DNA of 64,000 nucleotides from DASPMP01 sp035626995 (GCA_035626995.1 DASPMP010000236.1:1-64000); one strand, 5' to 3'. Counted from the first letter of the stretch, positions 16,394 to 25,812 are shown. Numbers and translations are program-made. The notes: generated from the sequence alone by a model not told the origin.

Positions 16394-18199
16394 ATGGCGC
16401 GATCAATCCCTTCCATCCTGTCGATAGAGCCGCCTTTGACGCAACGGAAAAGCGTTGCCCTACAAGCAGTTGAGCAGGTAACGCAGTATATCGCCGTTGC
16501 CAGGCTCGACAGCATCAAGAGTCGCATCCTTGCCTTGGCGCTGCTCGGGACGCTGCTCCCTGCAGGGATCACAGTCGGTGTCGCGTACGTCCAGAACCGG
16601 CGTGCGCTGGAAGCGAAGATCACGCAGGACCTGCTGTCCGAAAGCAGCCAGACGGGTGTCGCCATCAGCATCTGGCTGAAAGACCGTCTCTACGACTTGA
16701 AGGTCTTCGCCGGTTCGGAAGAGGTCTCAACCAACCTGGCGCGATACGCGACCCAGGGATCGGCTACACCGCGTCTTCGCGAATACCTGCGGTCGGTCCA
16801 CGAGCGGATTCCCGATTTCGAAGAGCTGATGGTCCTGGACCCGAATGGCCGTGTACTCGCGACGAGCGCTGAGCAGGCGACTCCGGTCACGTTGCCGGCG
16901 AACTGGCAGCGCACGATGCGCCAGGAGGGACAGGTCATCGGAAATGCCTACTGGAATCAGAAGAATGGGCGCGGGCAGCTGATCGTCGCCGTTCCCGTCC
17001 ATCGAATCGACGGCCGGCTGCTCGGAGCGTTCGCCGTCGAGATGAACCTGGCACCGGTGCAGAAAGAACTGCGGGGATACCAGCGCGACAGTGTGAACGG
17101 GCGGATCTATCTCGTGGATGACAGCGGATCCGTCGTCGCCAGCTCCGCTGGAATCACTCCCGAATTACTGAATACGAGCCTGCGTCCGAGCATCGCGCGC
17201 CGCGTGCGCGCGCAGGAGAGCGCCGGCCTTTCCTACTGGAATTTCGAGGGGCGCGAAGTGCTGGGCGCCGTGAAGGTGGTTCCGCTGGTGCCACGCTGGT
17301 CGGTGATCTCGGAATTGTCGCAGGAATCCGCGTTCCAGCAGGTCAGGGACTTCCGGAATACCGCATTGATGGTCATCGTCGGTCTGCTGTTCGTCGTGGC
17401 GTTCACCGCCTATCGACTCGGCCTGATCATCGTGCGTCCGCTCGAGCGCCTCGCGGAGGGCGCCGCGGAGGTCGCCATGGGCGGTCTCGACGTGGACCTT
17501 CCGGAAACGGAGAAAGCGGGCGAGGTCAGCGCGCTCACGAAGGTGTTCAATGAGATGGTCGCGCGACTGCGCCAAGGCAGGCAGGAACTCGCGAGCGTCA
17601 ACGAACGGCTCCGCGCCCAGAACCAGGAACTGGAGCGGTTGTCGGTGACTGACGGCCTCACGGGGCTGTCGAATCACCGCGCACTGATGCAGCGGCTGAA
17701 CGAGGAGACGATGCGTTCGCGTCGCGGAAAGCACAGTTTCGCGGTGATCATGAGCGACGTCGACAACTTCAAACAGTACAACGACACCTTTGGCCATCCG
17801 GAGGGCGACGTGGTGCTGAAGAAGGTGGCTGGCATCCTAAAGGAAGCCACCCGCACTGTCGATTGCGCCGCGCGCTACGGTGGTGAGGAATTCGCGATCC
17901 TGCTCCCGGAGACAGACCTGGCCGGAGCGCTCGAGGTGGCGGAGCGGGTACGCTCACGCGTCGAAGCGGCAGAATTTCCGGGACGGAAGGTGACGCTCAG
18001 CATTGGCGTCGCGGTGTACCCGAAGCACGGCGACACGGCGGCCAATGTCATCGGAGCCGCGGATGCGGCCCTATACGTCGCGAAACGCGGTGGAAGGAAC
18101 CAGGTCGCCCAGGCAGCGAAGGCGGCCGGTGATGACGAGAAGAAGCTCCCCTCCGCACGCGCACCTCGAAAGAGCACGGCGGTCCGAAAGAAGCGCTGA
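16394..18199 (+). CDS. Diguanylate cyclase with Cache-type sensor and HAMP
   Basis: Protein of 601 residues. A first membrane helix (ILALALLGTLLPAGITVGVAYV, about 45-66) is followed by an extracytoplasmic dCache-like sensor (about 70-315; LMVLDPNGRVLATS, IYLVDDSGSVVASS, LSYWNFEGREVLGAVKVV), a second helix (ALMVIVGLLFVVAFTAYRLGL), a HAMP linker (IVRPLERLAEGAAEVAMGGLDV) and a coiled coil. The C-terminal GGDEF domain carries an intact active site, GGEEF at 496-500, and an RxxD inhibitory site at 487-490 (RTVD), so it should make cyclic di-GMP with product inhibition. It ends in a basic Lys/Arg-rich tail. No EAL or HD-GYP partner is in the window. Confidence 0.9.
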   Translation: MARSIPSILSIEPPLTQRKSVALQAVEQVTQYIAVARLDSIKSRILALALLGTLLPAGITVGVAYVQNRRALEAKITQDLLSESSQTGVAISIWLKDRLYDLKVFAGSEEVSTNLARYATQGSATPRLREYLRSVHERIPDFEELMVLDPNGRVLATSAEQATPVTLPANWQRTMRQEGQVIGNAYWNQKNGRGQLIVAVPVHRIDGRLLGAFAVEMNLAPVQKELRGYQRDSVNGRIYLVDDSGSVVASSAGITPELLNTSLRPSIARRVRAQESAGLSYWNFEGREVLGAVKVVPLVPRWSVISELSQESAFQQVRDFRNTALMVIVGLLFVVAFTAYRLGLIIVRPLERLAEGAAEVAMGGLDVDLPETEKAGEVSALTKVFNEMVARLRQGRQELASVNERLRAQNQELERLSVTDGLTGLSNHRALMQRLNEETMRSRRGKHSFAVIMSDVDNFKQYNDTFGHPEGDVVLKKVAGILKEATRTVDCAARYGGEEFAILLPETDLAGALEVAERVRSRVEAAEFPGRKVTLSIGVAVYPKHGDTAANVIGAADAALYVAKRGGRNQVAQAAKAAGDDEKKLPSARAPRKSTAVRKKR

Positions 18200-18220
18200 C
18201 ACCCGCTGTGGAATCAGCGG

Positions 18221-18952
18221 CTATGGGCGGGCGATCAACGTCCGGAAAATCCAACCGCTTCGGCCGCTGTCGTCGGTGACACGGACCCATTCATCGGTGT
18301 AGGCGAAACCGCTGAGCGTGGATCCAGCGTTTGCTTCGAATACGACAGGGAAGTTGGTGCCGGGACCTTCGCGCACGTTCCCGCGACTGGCGACCTTGAG
18401 GCGGATTGGCAGCGCGAAGAGCACTTCACCGGGGCGGGTTGCGCCACGGCTCCCGACATCGAGGCGCGTGCGTCCTAGGGCGGCCGCACCCTTGGCCTGG
18501 TTGGCGAGGTACAACGCCCCGCCATAGTTCTCCTTGTTGAACTCCGCGGTGCTCTGTGACATCAGGCGCGTTGCCTGTGCGAACTCGGGAAGCTGTCTGG
18601 CGCGATCGTTCGACCGGAATGCCTGGAGCGCGACGTCAGCTTCGGCCATGGCCGACGCAGCCTCGGCGCGGCTGGCAAGAGTGCGCAGCTTCGCCATCGT
18701 GCGCACGACCTCGTCGCGAGCGTCATCCAGGCGCGTCTGCAGCTCCTCCACCTGGGTTTCTGTCTCGATGACTCGAAGCTCCAGGCGGGCTGCCCGACGT
18801 TCGAGCTCAGGATCACGAACCGTGACCGTGTCGCGCACGACGCGGCTCCTCGGTGACGTGGATGGCGCCGATCCAGTGCTGACGGGTTTCGGCGAGGACG
18901 AACATGCCGCGACGAGGAGCGCGGTGATCAGGGGGAGAGAATACGCGCGCAA
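18221..18952 (-). CDS. Lipoprotein with coiled coil and SH3b domain
   Basis: Protein of 243 residues starting at a TTG codon (18952) with AGGGAAGG close upstream; no ATG or GTG fits the signal peptide. Lipobox VAAC at Cys17, then a Ser/Pro/Thr linker. Residues about 45-95 form a coiled coil (LEARs of the type VIETETQVEELQTRLDDA), followed by a helical segment. The last about 65 residues are a bacterial SH3 domain (VASRGNVREGPGTNFPVVFE, EWVRVTDDSGRSGWIFRTLI) of the kind that binds peptidoglycan or cell-surface ligands. It probably sits in an envelope membrane and touches the wall; the exact role is unknown. Confidence 0.75.
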   Translation of the reverse strand: MRAYSLPLITALLVAACSSSPKPVSTGSAPSTSPRSRVVRDTVTVRDPELERRAARLELRVIETETQVEELQTRLDDARDEVVRTMAKLRTLASRAEAASAMAEADVALQAFRSNDRARQLPEFAQATRLMSQSTAEFNKENYGGALYLANQAKGAAALGRTRLDVGSRGATRPGEVLFALPIRLKVASRGNVREGPGTNFPVVFEANAGSTLSGFAYTDEWVRVTDDSGRSGWIFRTLIARP

Positions 18953-19053
18953 ACAGCCTTCCCTGCAAGGGTCTTTGACGGTTCAGCTTGTCAGTAGACG
19001 ATTAAAGGGGGCACTGGTTTTCCCGACGCAACCCTGCCGGAACCGCCGGGCAG

Positions 19054-19590
19054 TTAACTGCGTTCGAGGACGCCGCACGCGATCCGGCCTCCTGAATTGC
19101 CGGATGGATCGGTACGCTGATCGTCGTTCGCGGCATGCACGACCACGGAAGTGCCATCCACGTCGAAGGCACCGCTCACGCGCGACTCGTCCAGTGTCAC
19201 GCGCGGCGAAATGACGTCCACCGTCGCGCGTCCGGACGCATCGGCGCCGATGGCCGGGAGATCACCGGCATGCGGACCCTCGGGATTCAGCAATCCGTGT
19301 TTCGTCATGCCGGGGTTGAAGTGGCCGCCTGCGCTGGTGAATTCCGGCGCGTCGCAGCGACCAACCGCATGGAGGTGGATGCCATGCGCGCCAGCCGGGA
19401 GGCCGTTGAGTTGACCAGTCATGCGCACGCCGTTCGGGCCGGCCTCGAATCGCAGGGTGCCCAGGCTGGTACCTGACGCGTTCCGAACGATGGCGGTCGC
19501 CACGTTATCGGTTGTGCTGCGCATCGCGGCGGAACAGCCCGCGACAAATGGAATCAGGATGACTGGCAGGAACGCGCGACAGCTGGGCAT
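19054..19590 (-). CDS. sodC: Cu/Zn superoxide dismutase, lipoprotein form
   Basis: Protein of 178 residues from ATG 19590, with GGAGGAG 6 nt upstream. The signal peptide ends in lipobox VAGC at about Cys19, so the enzyme should be tethered in the periplasm or outer membrane, where it dismutes superoxide. Metal ligands are in place: HLH with a disulfide Cys shortly after (HLHAVGRCD), GGHFNP, KHG, GPHAGDL with the zinc Asp, and VVVHAANDD. The guiding Arg and second disulfide Cys are in GGRIACGVL. The usual DDHRT reads DDQRT here. Divergent from the broken M20 peptidase gene. Confidence 0.92.
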   Translation of the reverse strand: MPSCRAFLPVILIPFVAGCSAAMRSTTDNVATAIVRNASGTSLGTLRFEAGPNGVRMTGQLNGLPAGAHGIHLHAVGRCDAPEFTSAGGHFNPGMTKHGLLNPEGPHAGDLPAIGADASGRATVDVISPRVTLDESRVSGAFDVDGTSVVVHAANDDQRTDPSGNSGGRIACGVLERS

Positions 19591-19713
19591 GATCTCTCCT
19601 CCTGGTGTCTGTCGCGGGGGACGCACATTCTGCACCGCGTCTGGCGCGCGCCTCCCGCACAAGGCAAAGTACTAGCTCCCTGGCGCGTCATCGACCACCG
19701 CTCGCCCCCTCCG

Positions 19714-21170
19714 ATGCGATTTCCCCCGTCGTTCCGACCGACGTTCGTCCTCGTCGCCCTCCTCGTCCTTCCCGGGTTTTCAGTGCCGGCCACGGCCCAG
19801 CGGCCATCCGTGTACCGCGTTGGCGCTCTCACGGCGCATCAGCAGCTGACACGCGACATCTACAAAGAGCTCATCGAGATCAACACCGCCGTTACGACGG
19901 GGAACGTCACGACCGCCGCTCAGGCCATGGCCAAACGGTTTCGCGCTGCGGGAATACCCGAGTCCGACATTTTCGTCGGCGGCCCGCGCCCGGAAAAGCA
20001 CAATGTGGTTGCGCGCATCCGCGGCCGCTCGGCGACGCGCAAGCCGGTTCTGCTGCTCGCGCATCTCGACGTCGTCGAGGCCTTGAAGGAAGACTGGTCT
20101 CCCGAACTCGACCCGTACGTCTTCACCGAGAAAGACGGCTACTACTATGGACGCGGCACCGCCGACGACAAAGCCATGGCCGCGATCTTCGTGGCAAATG
20201 CCCATCGCATGATGCAGGAGCGGTACGTGCCGGACCGCGACATCATCATCGCGCTCACCGCGGACGAAGAAGGCGGGACCGCCAATGGCGTCGAGTGGCT
20301 GCTCCTGAACCATCCCCGCCTCATGGACGCCGCGTATGTCATCAACGAAGGCGGCGGCGGCACGCTGAAGGGGAGCGCCTATGTCTTCAACGCCGTGCAG
20401 GCGACGGAGAAGATCTTCGCGAACATGATCCTGCGCGCGTCGAACCCCGGCGGGCACTCCTCCGTTCCACGCGCCGACAATGCCATCACGTCCCTGGCCA
20501 ATGCTCTGGTGAGGGTGGGGAAGCACAACTTCCCGGTGCAGTTCAATGACGTGACACGCGTGTTCTTTACCCGAACGGCACAGGTCGAGGCCCCGGCAAT
20601 GGGCGCAGCGATGCGTGCGCTCGTCGCCAATCCGCGCGACACGGCGGCCCTGCGGATCGTAACGACCAATCCGCGCTACAACTCAATCCTGCGACCACCT
20701 GCGTCGCGACGATGCTCAAAGGCGGCCACGCCGAGAACGCGCTGCCGCAGCTCGCGGAGGCGAACGTGAACTGCCGGATGTATCCCGGCGCAACCGCGGA
20801 AGAAACGCGGCAGGCGCTGGAGCGCGTCATTGGCGACACCAGCGTGAAGGTCATCGCCCAGTTCGAGGCGCGTCCTCCGGAGCCACCGTCGCCACTGTTG
20901 CCGGAGGTCATGCTGCCCATCGAACGCATTACGCAGGAACTGTTCGGTGACATCCCCGTCATTCCCTTCATGTCAACCGGGGCCACCGACGGCCGGTATT
21001 TCCGTCAGCGCAACGTGCCGGTGTTCGGCGTTTCCGGCATCTTTTCAGATCCCGCGGTGGATGCCCGCGCCCATAGTCGCGATGAGCGTCTCCGCGTCCA
21101 GTCGTTCTTCGAAGGGCAGGAATTCCTCTACCGGCTGACGCGCGCGCTCACGGAATCACCGACACCCTGA
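19714..21170 (+). pseudogene. M20-family metallopeptidase, interrupted by a one-base frameshift
   Basis: Exported zinc peptidase of the M20/M25/M40 type, split in two frames. The first frame (19714 to about 20693) gives a signal peptide ending in ATAQ and the catalytic half: LLAHLDVVEA, YGRGTADDKAMA, LTADEEGGTANG, VINEGGGG and NPGGHSSVPRADNAI. The second frame continues from about 20694 (TTCVATMLKGGHAENALPQ) to 21170 with STGATDGRYFRQRNVPVFG. The joint lies at CTGCG/ACCACC near 20691-20695, where one missing base would restore a single protein of about 485 residues. Both halves are well conserved, which points to a recent mutation or a sequencing error. In the first frame translation runs on to a stop at 20769. 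Confidence 0.8.
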
Positions 21171-21214
21171 GCGCGCACGTTGCATCACGTTTCCCAACCC
21201 GCGAACATTCACGC

Positions 21215-21832
21215 ATGAGGAAACGAGATCGCAACGCGACGGCTCCGGCTGAACAGGAGCCGCCCATGCCGGAGCCCCAGGGCGACGGCGAACCTGCACC
21301 TGAGGACATGGACGACGTCGCCAGCGCCGAAGCGACTGGCGACACCGTTGGGCAAGCCCCCCAGCCCGTCTCCGTTGATGCGTCGGCGATTGCACGGCAG
21401 CTGGATGAGCAGAAGGACAAATTCCTGCGCCTGGCGGCTGAGTACGACAATTACCGGCGTCGCACGGCGAAAGAACGCGCGGAAGCCGGGGCCCGCGGGC
21501 AGGCCGAACTCATCAAGTCGATGATGGAAGCCATCGACGACCTCGGAAGATTCGCCGACATCGATCCGGCAACGACGGATGCCGTGACGCTTCATCAGGG
21601 CATCGAGATGGTCGAGCGGAAGCTCCTCAAGTCGCTGGCGTCCGTCGGCCTGGAGGTCATCAATCCCGTCGATCAGTCGTTCGATCCGCGAGTTCACGAA
21701 GCGGTGGCCACGGAGCCAGCGCTTTCGCCGGAGGACGACAACACCGTCGCCAAGGTCTATCAGCAGGGCTACAGCTTCAACGGCCAGCTGTTACGCGCCG
21801 CGAGGGTGGTTGTGAAGCAGTGGAACGGCTGA
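21215..21832 (+). CDS. grpE: GrpE nucleotide exchange factor
   Basis: Protein of 205 residues. Releases ADP from DnaK in the cytoplasmic Hsp70 cycle. An acidic, Pro/Glu-rich disordered N-terminus (about 1-60) is followed by the long dimer coiled coil (FLRLAAEYDNYRRRTAKER, about 70-100) and the C-terminal beta domain (VIDQSFDPRVHEAV-type segment, VYQQGYSFNGQLLRAARV). Length and order match the family. It lies 16 nt upstream of dnaJ on the same strand. Neither dnaK nor hrcA is in the window, and I saw no CIRCE element upstream. Confidence 0.93.
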   Translation: MRKRDRNATAPAEQEPPMPEPQGDGEPAPEDMDDVASAEATGDTVGQAPQPVSVDASAIARQLDEQKDKFLRLAAEYDNYRRRTAKERAEAGARGQAELIKSMMEAIDDLGRFADIDPATTDAVTLHQGIEMVERKLLKSLASVGLEVINPVDQSFDPRVHEAVATEPALSPEDDNTVAKVYQQGYSFNGQLLRAARVVVKQWNG

Positions 21833-21848
21833 GCACGTAGGGCCATTC

Positions 21849-22976
21849 ATGGCGCAGAATAAGGACTTCTACGCGGTCCTCGGCGTCTCCGCGTCCGCGT
21901 CCCAGGACGACATCAAGAAGCAATACCGGAAGCTGGCGGCGAAGCATCATCCGGACAAAAACCAGAGCGACCCGAAAGCCGCGGAGCGTTTCAAGGAGAT
22001 TTCGGAAGCCTATCAGGTGCTCGGGGATCCCGAAAAGCGGAAGCAGTACGACGACATGCGTCGTCTCGGTGCGTTCGGAGGCTTCGGTGGGGGGCAACGC
22101 CCTGGGCGAGGCCCAGGAGGCCGGCCGGGCGGGCCCGGTGGGCCGGGTCCGAACATCCGCTTCGAGGAAGTGGACCTCGGCGGACTAGGCGGGCTCGGGG
22201 ACATTTTCAGCTCGATGTTCGGCGGAGGAACGCGGAGTCGCCCGAACCAGCCCGAACGTGGTCAGGACGTGGAAGTCGCGCTGGAAGTCCCGTTCCGAAC
22301 GGCAGCGCTGGGCGGAAAGGTCAACATCGATCTTGAAGTCAACGAGGAATGCGGTGTCTGCCGCGGCACGGGTGGCGCTCCCGGTGCCCGGATCCAGGTG
22401 TGTCCGGAATGTGGCGGGCGGGGAAGCATTTCCTTTGGTCAGGGCGGGTTCGCGGTGCAGCGTCCGTGTCCGCAATGCCTTGGGAAAGGGCAGATTCCCA
22501 GCGAGGCGTGCAAGAACTGCGGAGGCTCGGGTGAGGTGCGCGCCAAGCGGAAGATCGTTGTCACGGTCCCGGAAGGCACTGACACGGGCACCAAGATTCG
22601 GCTTCGCGGGCAGGGGGGGCGCGGCGCGCGCAACGGGCCGGCAGGGGACCTGATCATCAACTTCACCGTCCAGCCGGACCGCTTTTACAAGCGCGAGGGA
22701 TTCGATCTCGTGGCGCCAGTGCCCATCAACATCGCGCAGGCGACGCTCGGTTCGAAAGTCAACGTCAGGACCCTCGACGGGAAAAAGGTCTCCATCCGGA
22801 TTCCCGCAGGAACCGCGTCAGGCAAGCGCTTCCGCGTCCGCGGCCAGGGGATCAAGAAAGCCGAGCACCAGGGAGACCTCATTGTCGAGGTGGAGATCGT
22901 GGTGCCCGAGAAGCTCACCGAGGAGCAGGAGCGAATGATGCGGGAGTTCGCGGAGGCCGGGGGGCTGAAATACTAG
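21849..22976 (+). CDS. dnaJ: DnaJ (Hsp40, type I) co-chaperone
   Basis: Protein of 375 residues that delivers substrates to DnaK and stimulates its ATPase. J domain at about 1-72 with the HPD motif (KHHPDKN). A Gly/Phe-rich linker that is unusually rich in Gly-Pro-Arg (about 78-105). The zinc-binding region has four CxxCxGxG repeats: CGVCRGTG, CPECGGRG, CPQCLGKG and CKNCGGSG. C-terminal substrate-binding domains follow (VPEGTDTGTKIRLRGQG; GTASGKRFRVRGQG). It is in an operon with grpE. Its stop codon overlaps that of the convergent lipoprotein gene. Confidence 0.95.
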   Translation: MAQNKDFYAVLGVSASASQDDIKKQYRKLAAKHHPDKNQSDPKAAERFKEISEAYQVLGDPEKRKQYDDMRRLGAFGGFGGGQRPGRGPGGRPGGPGGPGPNIRFEEVDLGGLGGLGDIFSSMFGGGTRSRPNQPERGQDVEVALEVPFRTAALGGKVNIDLEVNEECGVCRGTGGAPGARIQVCPECGGRGSISFGQGGFAVQRPCPQCLGKGQIPSEACKNCGGSGEVRAKRKIVVTVPEGTDTGTKIRLRGQGGRGARNGPAGDLIINFTVQPDRFYKREGFDLVAPVPINIAQATLGSKVNVRTLDGKKVSIRIPAGTASGKRFRVRGQGIKKAEHQGDLIVEVEIVVPEKLTEEQERMMREFAEAGGLKY

Positions 22977-23539
22977 CCCGGCGGTAGCAGGCGGCTCTCC
23001 AGCATGAGCATCAGCTGCTTTTCGAGCTCGCCCTTGGTGCGGCAGCGGGTCTGGCCGCCGGCGTAATTCATTGGTTGGCCGCTGGCTTCGATGTTGGTGT
23101 ACACGACGGTGGACGCGGAATCCACCTTGGCGAGTGTCGTGATCACCGACATGATGATCTCATAGGAGTCCGCATTCTGGCCGATCTGCGTGCGGCCGCA
23201 ATCCAGGATTTTGGTAAGCTGGTTCTGCCCCAGGCGACGATACACCTTCATTCCGCCGTTGCCGACCAGGTTCTTTTCGGCGTCGAACTCCGAGATGGGG
23301 ATCTCCAGGGCGCCATATACGGCGGGGAGTGTCTTCCACACCTGGTCGAGCTTCACGGCGATGGTATCGATTCGGACGTCATACGTGCCCGAGGTTCGCG
23401 TAGACGAATTGACGGCTGTGCCGGTGCCCATGGCTCCCGTCACGCGCACCGTCTGGGCCGGCGGCGCCACTTCCGGGGGCGTGTTTCGCGGAGCACAGGC
23501 GACTACCACGGCACTCAGGAGGAGCAGTGATGCGCGCAT
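22973..23539 (-). CDS. Putative lipoprotein of unknown function
   Basis: About 188 residues from ATG 23539, with AGGA 8 nt upstream; an ATG at 23545 is also possible. Lipobox VVAC near residue 14. The mature part is beta-rich (VRVTGAMGTG, TYDVRIDTIAVKLDQVWKTLPAVYGALEIPI) and contains a Cys in ILDCGRTQIG and another in QTRCRTKGELE that might pair. I do not recognise a family; similar lipoproteins probably occur only in related bacteria. It is transcribed divergently from the VanX-like gene, and TATACA-type sequence near 23571 could serve as its -10 region. It converges on dnaJ with overlapping stops. Confidence 0.65.
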   Translation of the reverse strand: MRASLLLLSAVVVACAPRNTPPEVAPPAQTVRVTGAMGTGTAVNSSTRTSGTYDVRIDTIAVKLDQVWKTLPAVYGALEIPISEFDAEKNLVGNGGMKVYRRLGQNQLTKILDCGRTQIGQNADSYEIIMSVITTLAKVDSASTVVYTNIEASGQPMNYAGGQTRCRTKGELEKQLMLMLESRLLPPG

Positions 23540-23602
23540 GACCATATTCCTGTGAAGGTGTATACAAAATGTGACGTGGCGCAGGCTGCCGCAATAATCC
23601 AC

Positions 23603-23608
23603 TAGAAT
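23603..23608 (+). promoter_or_regulatory. Candidate -10 box (TAGAAT) for a leaderless start
   Basis: TAGAAT ends exactly 6 nt before the ATG at 23615, which would place the transcription start at or next to the start codon. No ribosome-binding site is visible and no good -35 box is seen. The same geometry recurs at four other starts in the window. Confidence 0.5.
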
Positions 23609-23614
23609 AAACCC

Positions 23615-24703
23615 ATGCGCATGACCATTGCCTCACGATCCTCGCTCATCGCCCCAGCCGTTGTCGCCCTCGCCTGCGCGAGTGCGCCGGGACGGCCTGA
23701 GAGCTCCTGGCCCCAGCAGGTCGCCTTTGAATTCGCCCGGGTGCCCGACACGGTGCCCACGCGGTGGATGGGACTCATCGGGGAGTACGGCGCCGACAGC
23801 GCGAAACGGTGGTACACGCTCGAGCAGCAGGGACGCCTCTGGATCCTGGATCACCAAGGGAACTACGTCCCCCTGTCGGAGAAGTCGGACAGTGTCTTCG
23901 AGGCCCCACTCGCCACCGCCGCGGTGGCGGGGGAAGTGCGCTTTCGTCGCGACGCAGACGGTCGTGGACTGAGTGTGCAGGTCGGGGACCTGGTCCAGCC
24001 GCGCCGGAACATCGAGCCAGCGCCTGGCGAGACCCAGATGCGCGTCACTCCGCGGCGCCCGATCGAGGAGCTGCGCGTCGAAGCATTGAAGGCAACGCCA
24101 CCAGTGGAAACCGGTGAGTTCCGCACATCGGAGCTCGTCGACGTGACCGCCCTCGACTCGACCATACGCCTAGACATCCGCTACGCGAGCGAGAACAATT
24201 TCCTCGGCGCGAAGATGTACGAGCAGCCGCGCGCACTGCTCCAGCGCCCCGCGGCGGAGGCACTGGCCCGCGCGAACCGGGTGCTGCGTCCTCTGCGCTA
24301 CACGCTGCTGGTGCATGACGCGTATCGCCCCTGGTACGTGACGAAAATCTTCTGGGACGCCACGCCGGACAGCGCGCGATGGCTGGTGGCCAATCCCGCT
24401 CAGGGATCAAAGCACAATCGCGGCGCCGCCGTCGATGTCACCCTCTACGACCTCGAAAACAACAAGGTCGTCGACATGCCGAGTACCTATGACGAGACGT
24501 CAACGCGCGCCCGGGCGGACTATCCCGGTGGCACGGCGCTCCAGCGATATCATCGCGGATTGCTGCGACGCGTCCTCGAGCATGAAGGATTCACCGTGAA
24601 TCCGCTCGAGTGGTGGCACTTCGACTACAAGGACTGGCGCACGTACCCGCTCGGAAACCTCGCGTTCGAGCAGATTCCAACGGTCGCCGCGACGGGACGC
24701 TAA
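23615..24703 (+). CDS. D-alanyl-D-alanine dipeptidase (VanX-like, M15D) lipoprotein with extra N-terminal domain
   Basis: Protein of 362 residues. Lipobox ALAC near residue 21. Residues about 25-160 form a beta-rich domain (MGLIGEYGADSAKRWYTL, GRLWILDHQGNYVPL, EVRFRRDADGRGLSVQVG) that resembles the small lipocalin-like domains attached to some serine hydrolases; this is tentative. The M15D dipeptidase domain starts near residue 170 (LDIRYASENNFLG) and has the zinc and catalytic motifs SKHNRGAAVDVTL and EWWHFDYK. Chromosomal VanX homologues hydrolyse D-Ala-D-Ala, freeing D-Ala from wall precursors; there is no vanHA set here, so a role in wall recycling is more likely than glycopeptide resistance. 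The last 4 nt overlap the convergent mnmA gene. Confidence 0.85.
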   Translation: MRMTIASRSSLIAPAVVALACASAPGRPESSWPQQVAFEFARVPDTVPTRWMGLIGEYGADSAKRWYTLEQQGRLWILDHQGNYVPLSEKSDSVFEAPLATAAVAGEVRFRRDADGRGLSVQVGDLVQPRRNIEPAPGETQMRVTPRRPIEELRVEALKATPPVETGEFRTSELVDVTALDSTIRLDIRYASENNFLGAKMYEQPRALLQRPAAEALARANRVLRPLRYTLLVHDAYRPWYVTKIFWDATPDSARWLVANPAQGSKHNRGAAVDVTLYDLENNKVVDMPSTYDETSTRARADYPGGTALQRYHRGLLRRVLEHEGFTVNPLEWWHFDYKDWRTYPLGNLAFEQIPTVAATGR

Positions 24704-25812
24704 GCCGCGAGGACGGGAAGGCCGGCGCGAGCGCCCCGGCTTCGCTCGATGATACCGCCGCCGAGGACGTGGTCGCCGTCGTACAGGACGACACTCTGGC
24801 CGGGGGTGATCGCGGCGACCGGTTCATCGAGTGCGAGCTCGATCTCATCATCCGCGACGCGGATCAGCGTCGCCGGCGCCGGCGCGGCGCGATGACGCAC
24901 CTGGAGCGCGAGTTCCCGGCCTTCGAATGCCGCGGACGCCGAATCGACCAACCAGTTCACCTCGCGCGCCACAAGCCCGGATCCCAGGAGCTCACTGCGG
25001 GGACCGATGACTACCGCGCGATCCTCGGGATGGATCGCGACGACGAACATTGGCTCGCGAAAGCCGCCCGGCAGTCCGCGGCGCTGTCCGATGGTATATC
25101 GCGCGTAGCCGGCATGCTGGCCGATGACGCGCCCATTCGACAGCACGAACGGGCCGGCTGCGAGCGCAGGGGCATCGTCACCGAGCCGCTGGCGGATGAT
25201 CCGCGTGTGATCGCCGTCGGGGACGAAACAGATATCCTGGCTTTCCACCTTCTCGGCGATGAGCTCGAGCCCCAGACGATGCGCAACCGCGCGCGTCTCG
25301 GCCTTGGTCTGCGCGCCGACAGGGAGCAGCATCCGCGACAGCACCGCGCGGTCGATCCCCCAGAGGAAGTACGACTGATCCTTCGAGTGATCAACGCCAC
25401 GTTGCAGCGCGCCGCCGATGACCCGGGCGTAATGGCCCGTGGCGACGAAGTCCGCGTCGATTGCGTCGGCCTTCTGCACGAGGTCACGGAACTTCGTGAA
25501 GGTGTTGCACCGAACGCATGGAATGGGAGTGCGCCCCCGCGAGTATTCGGCGACGAAGTCGTCCACGACGTCGCGACCGAACGCGCTCTCGAGGTTCAGC
25601 ACGTAGTGCGGGACCCCGAGCTGCTGGCACACGCGCCGCGCATCGTTCACGGAGTCGAGTGAGCAGCATGGACGATCGGGCAAGTCGTCGCCATGACAGA
25701 ACAGCTTCATGGTGGCGCCCACGACGTCGTAGCCCTGCTCGACCAGCAACGCCGCGGCAACCGACGAGTCCACACCTCCAGACATCGCCACCAGCACCCG
25801 CCCGCGCGTCAT
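24700..25812 (-). CDS. mnmA: tRNA-specific 2-thiouridylase MnmA
   Basis: Protein of 370 residues from ATG 25812, which overlaps the iscS stop by 4 nt (ATGA); longer open frame upstream lies inside iscS. It activates U34 of Lys, Glu and Gln tRNAs with ATP and inserts sulfur. The PP-loop motif SGGVDSS is near residue 11; the first catalytic Cys is in CVRCNTFTKF and the second in QDICFVPDGDH. The C-terminal beta-barrel follows, with YTIGQRRGLPGG. Sulfur would come from the cysteine desulfurase encoded just upstream in the same operon. Confidence 0.94.
   Translation of the reverse strand: MTRGRVLVAMSGGVDSSVAAALLVEQGYDVVGATMKLFCHGDDLPDRPCCSLDSVNDARRVCQQLGVPHYVLNLESAFGRDVVDDFVAEYSRGRTPIPCVRCNTFTKFRDLVQKADAIDADFVATGHYARVIGGALQRGVDHSKDQSYFLWGIDRAVLSRMLLPVGAQTKAETRAVAHRLGLELIAEKVESQDICFVPDGDHTRIIRQRLGDDAPALAAGPFVLSNGRVIGQHAGYARYTIGQRRGLPGGFREPMFVVAIHPEDRAVVIGPRSELLGSGLVAREVNWLVDSASAAFEGRELALQVRHRAAPAPATLIRVADDEIELALDEPVAAITPGQSVVLYDGDHVLGGGIIERSRGARAGLPVLAA

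Noticed and set aside
20685..20715. Programmed ribosomal frameshift in the M20 gene
   Set aside because: No slippery heptamer or stimulatory structure is visible at the joint; mutation or sequencing error is simpler.
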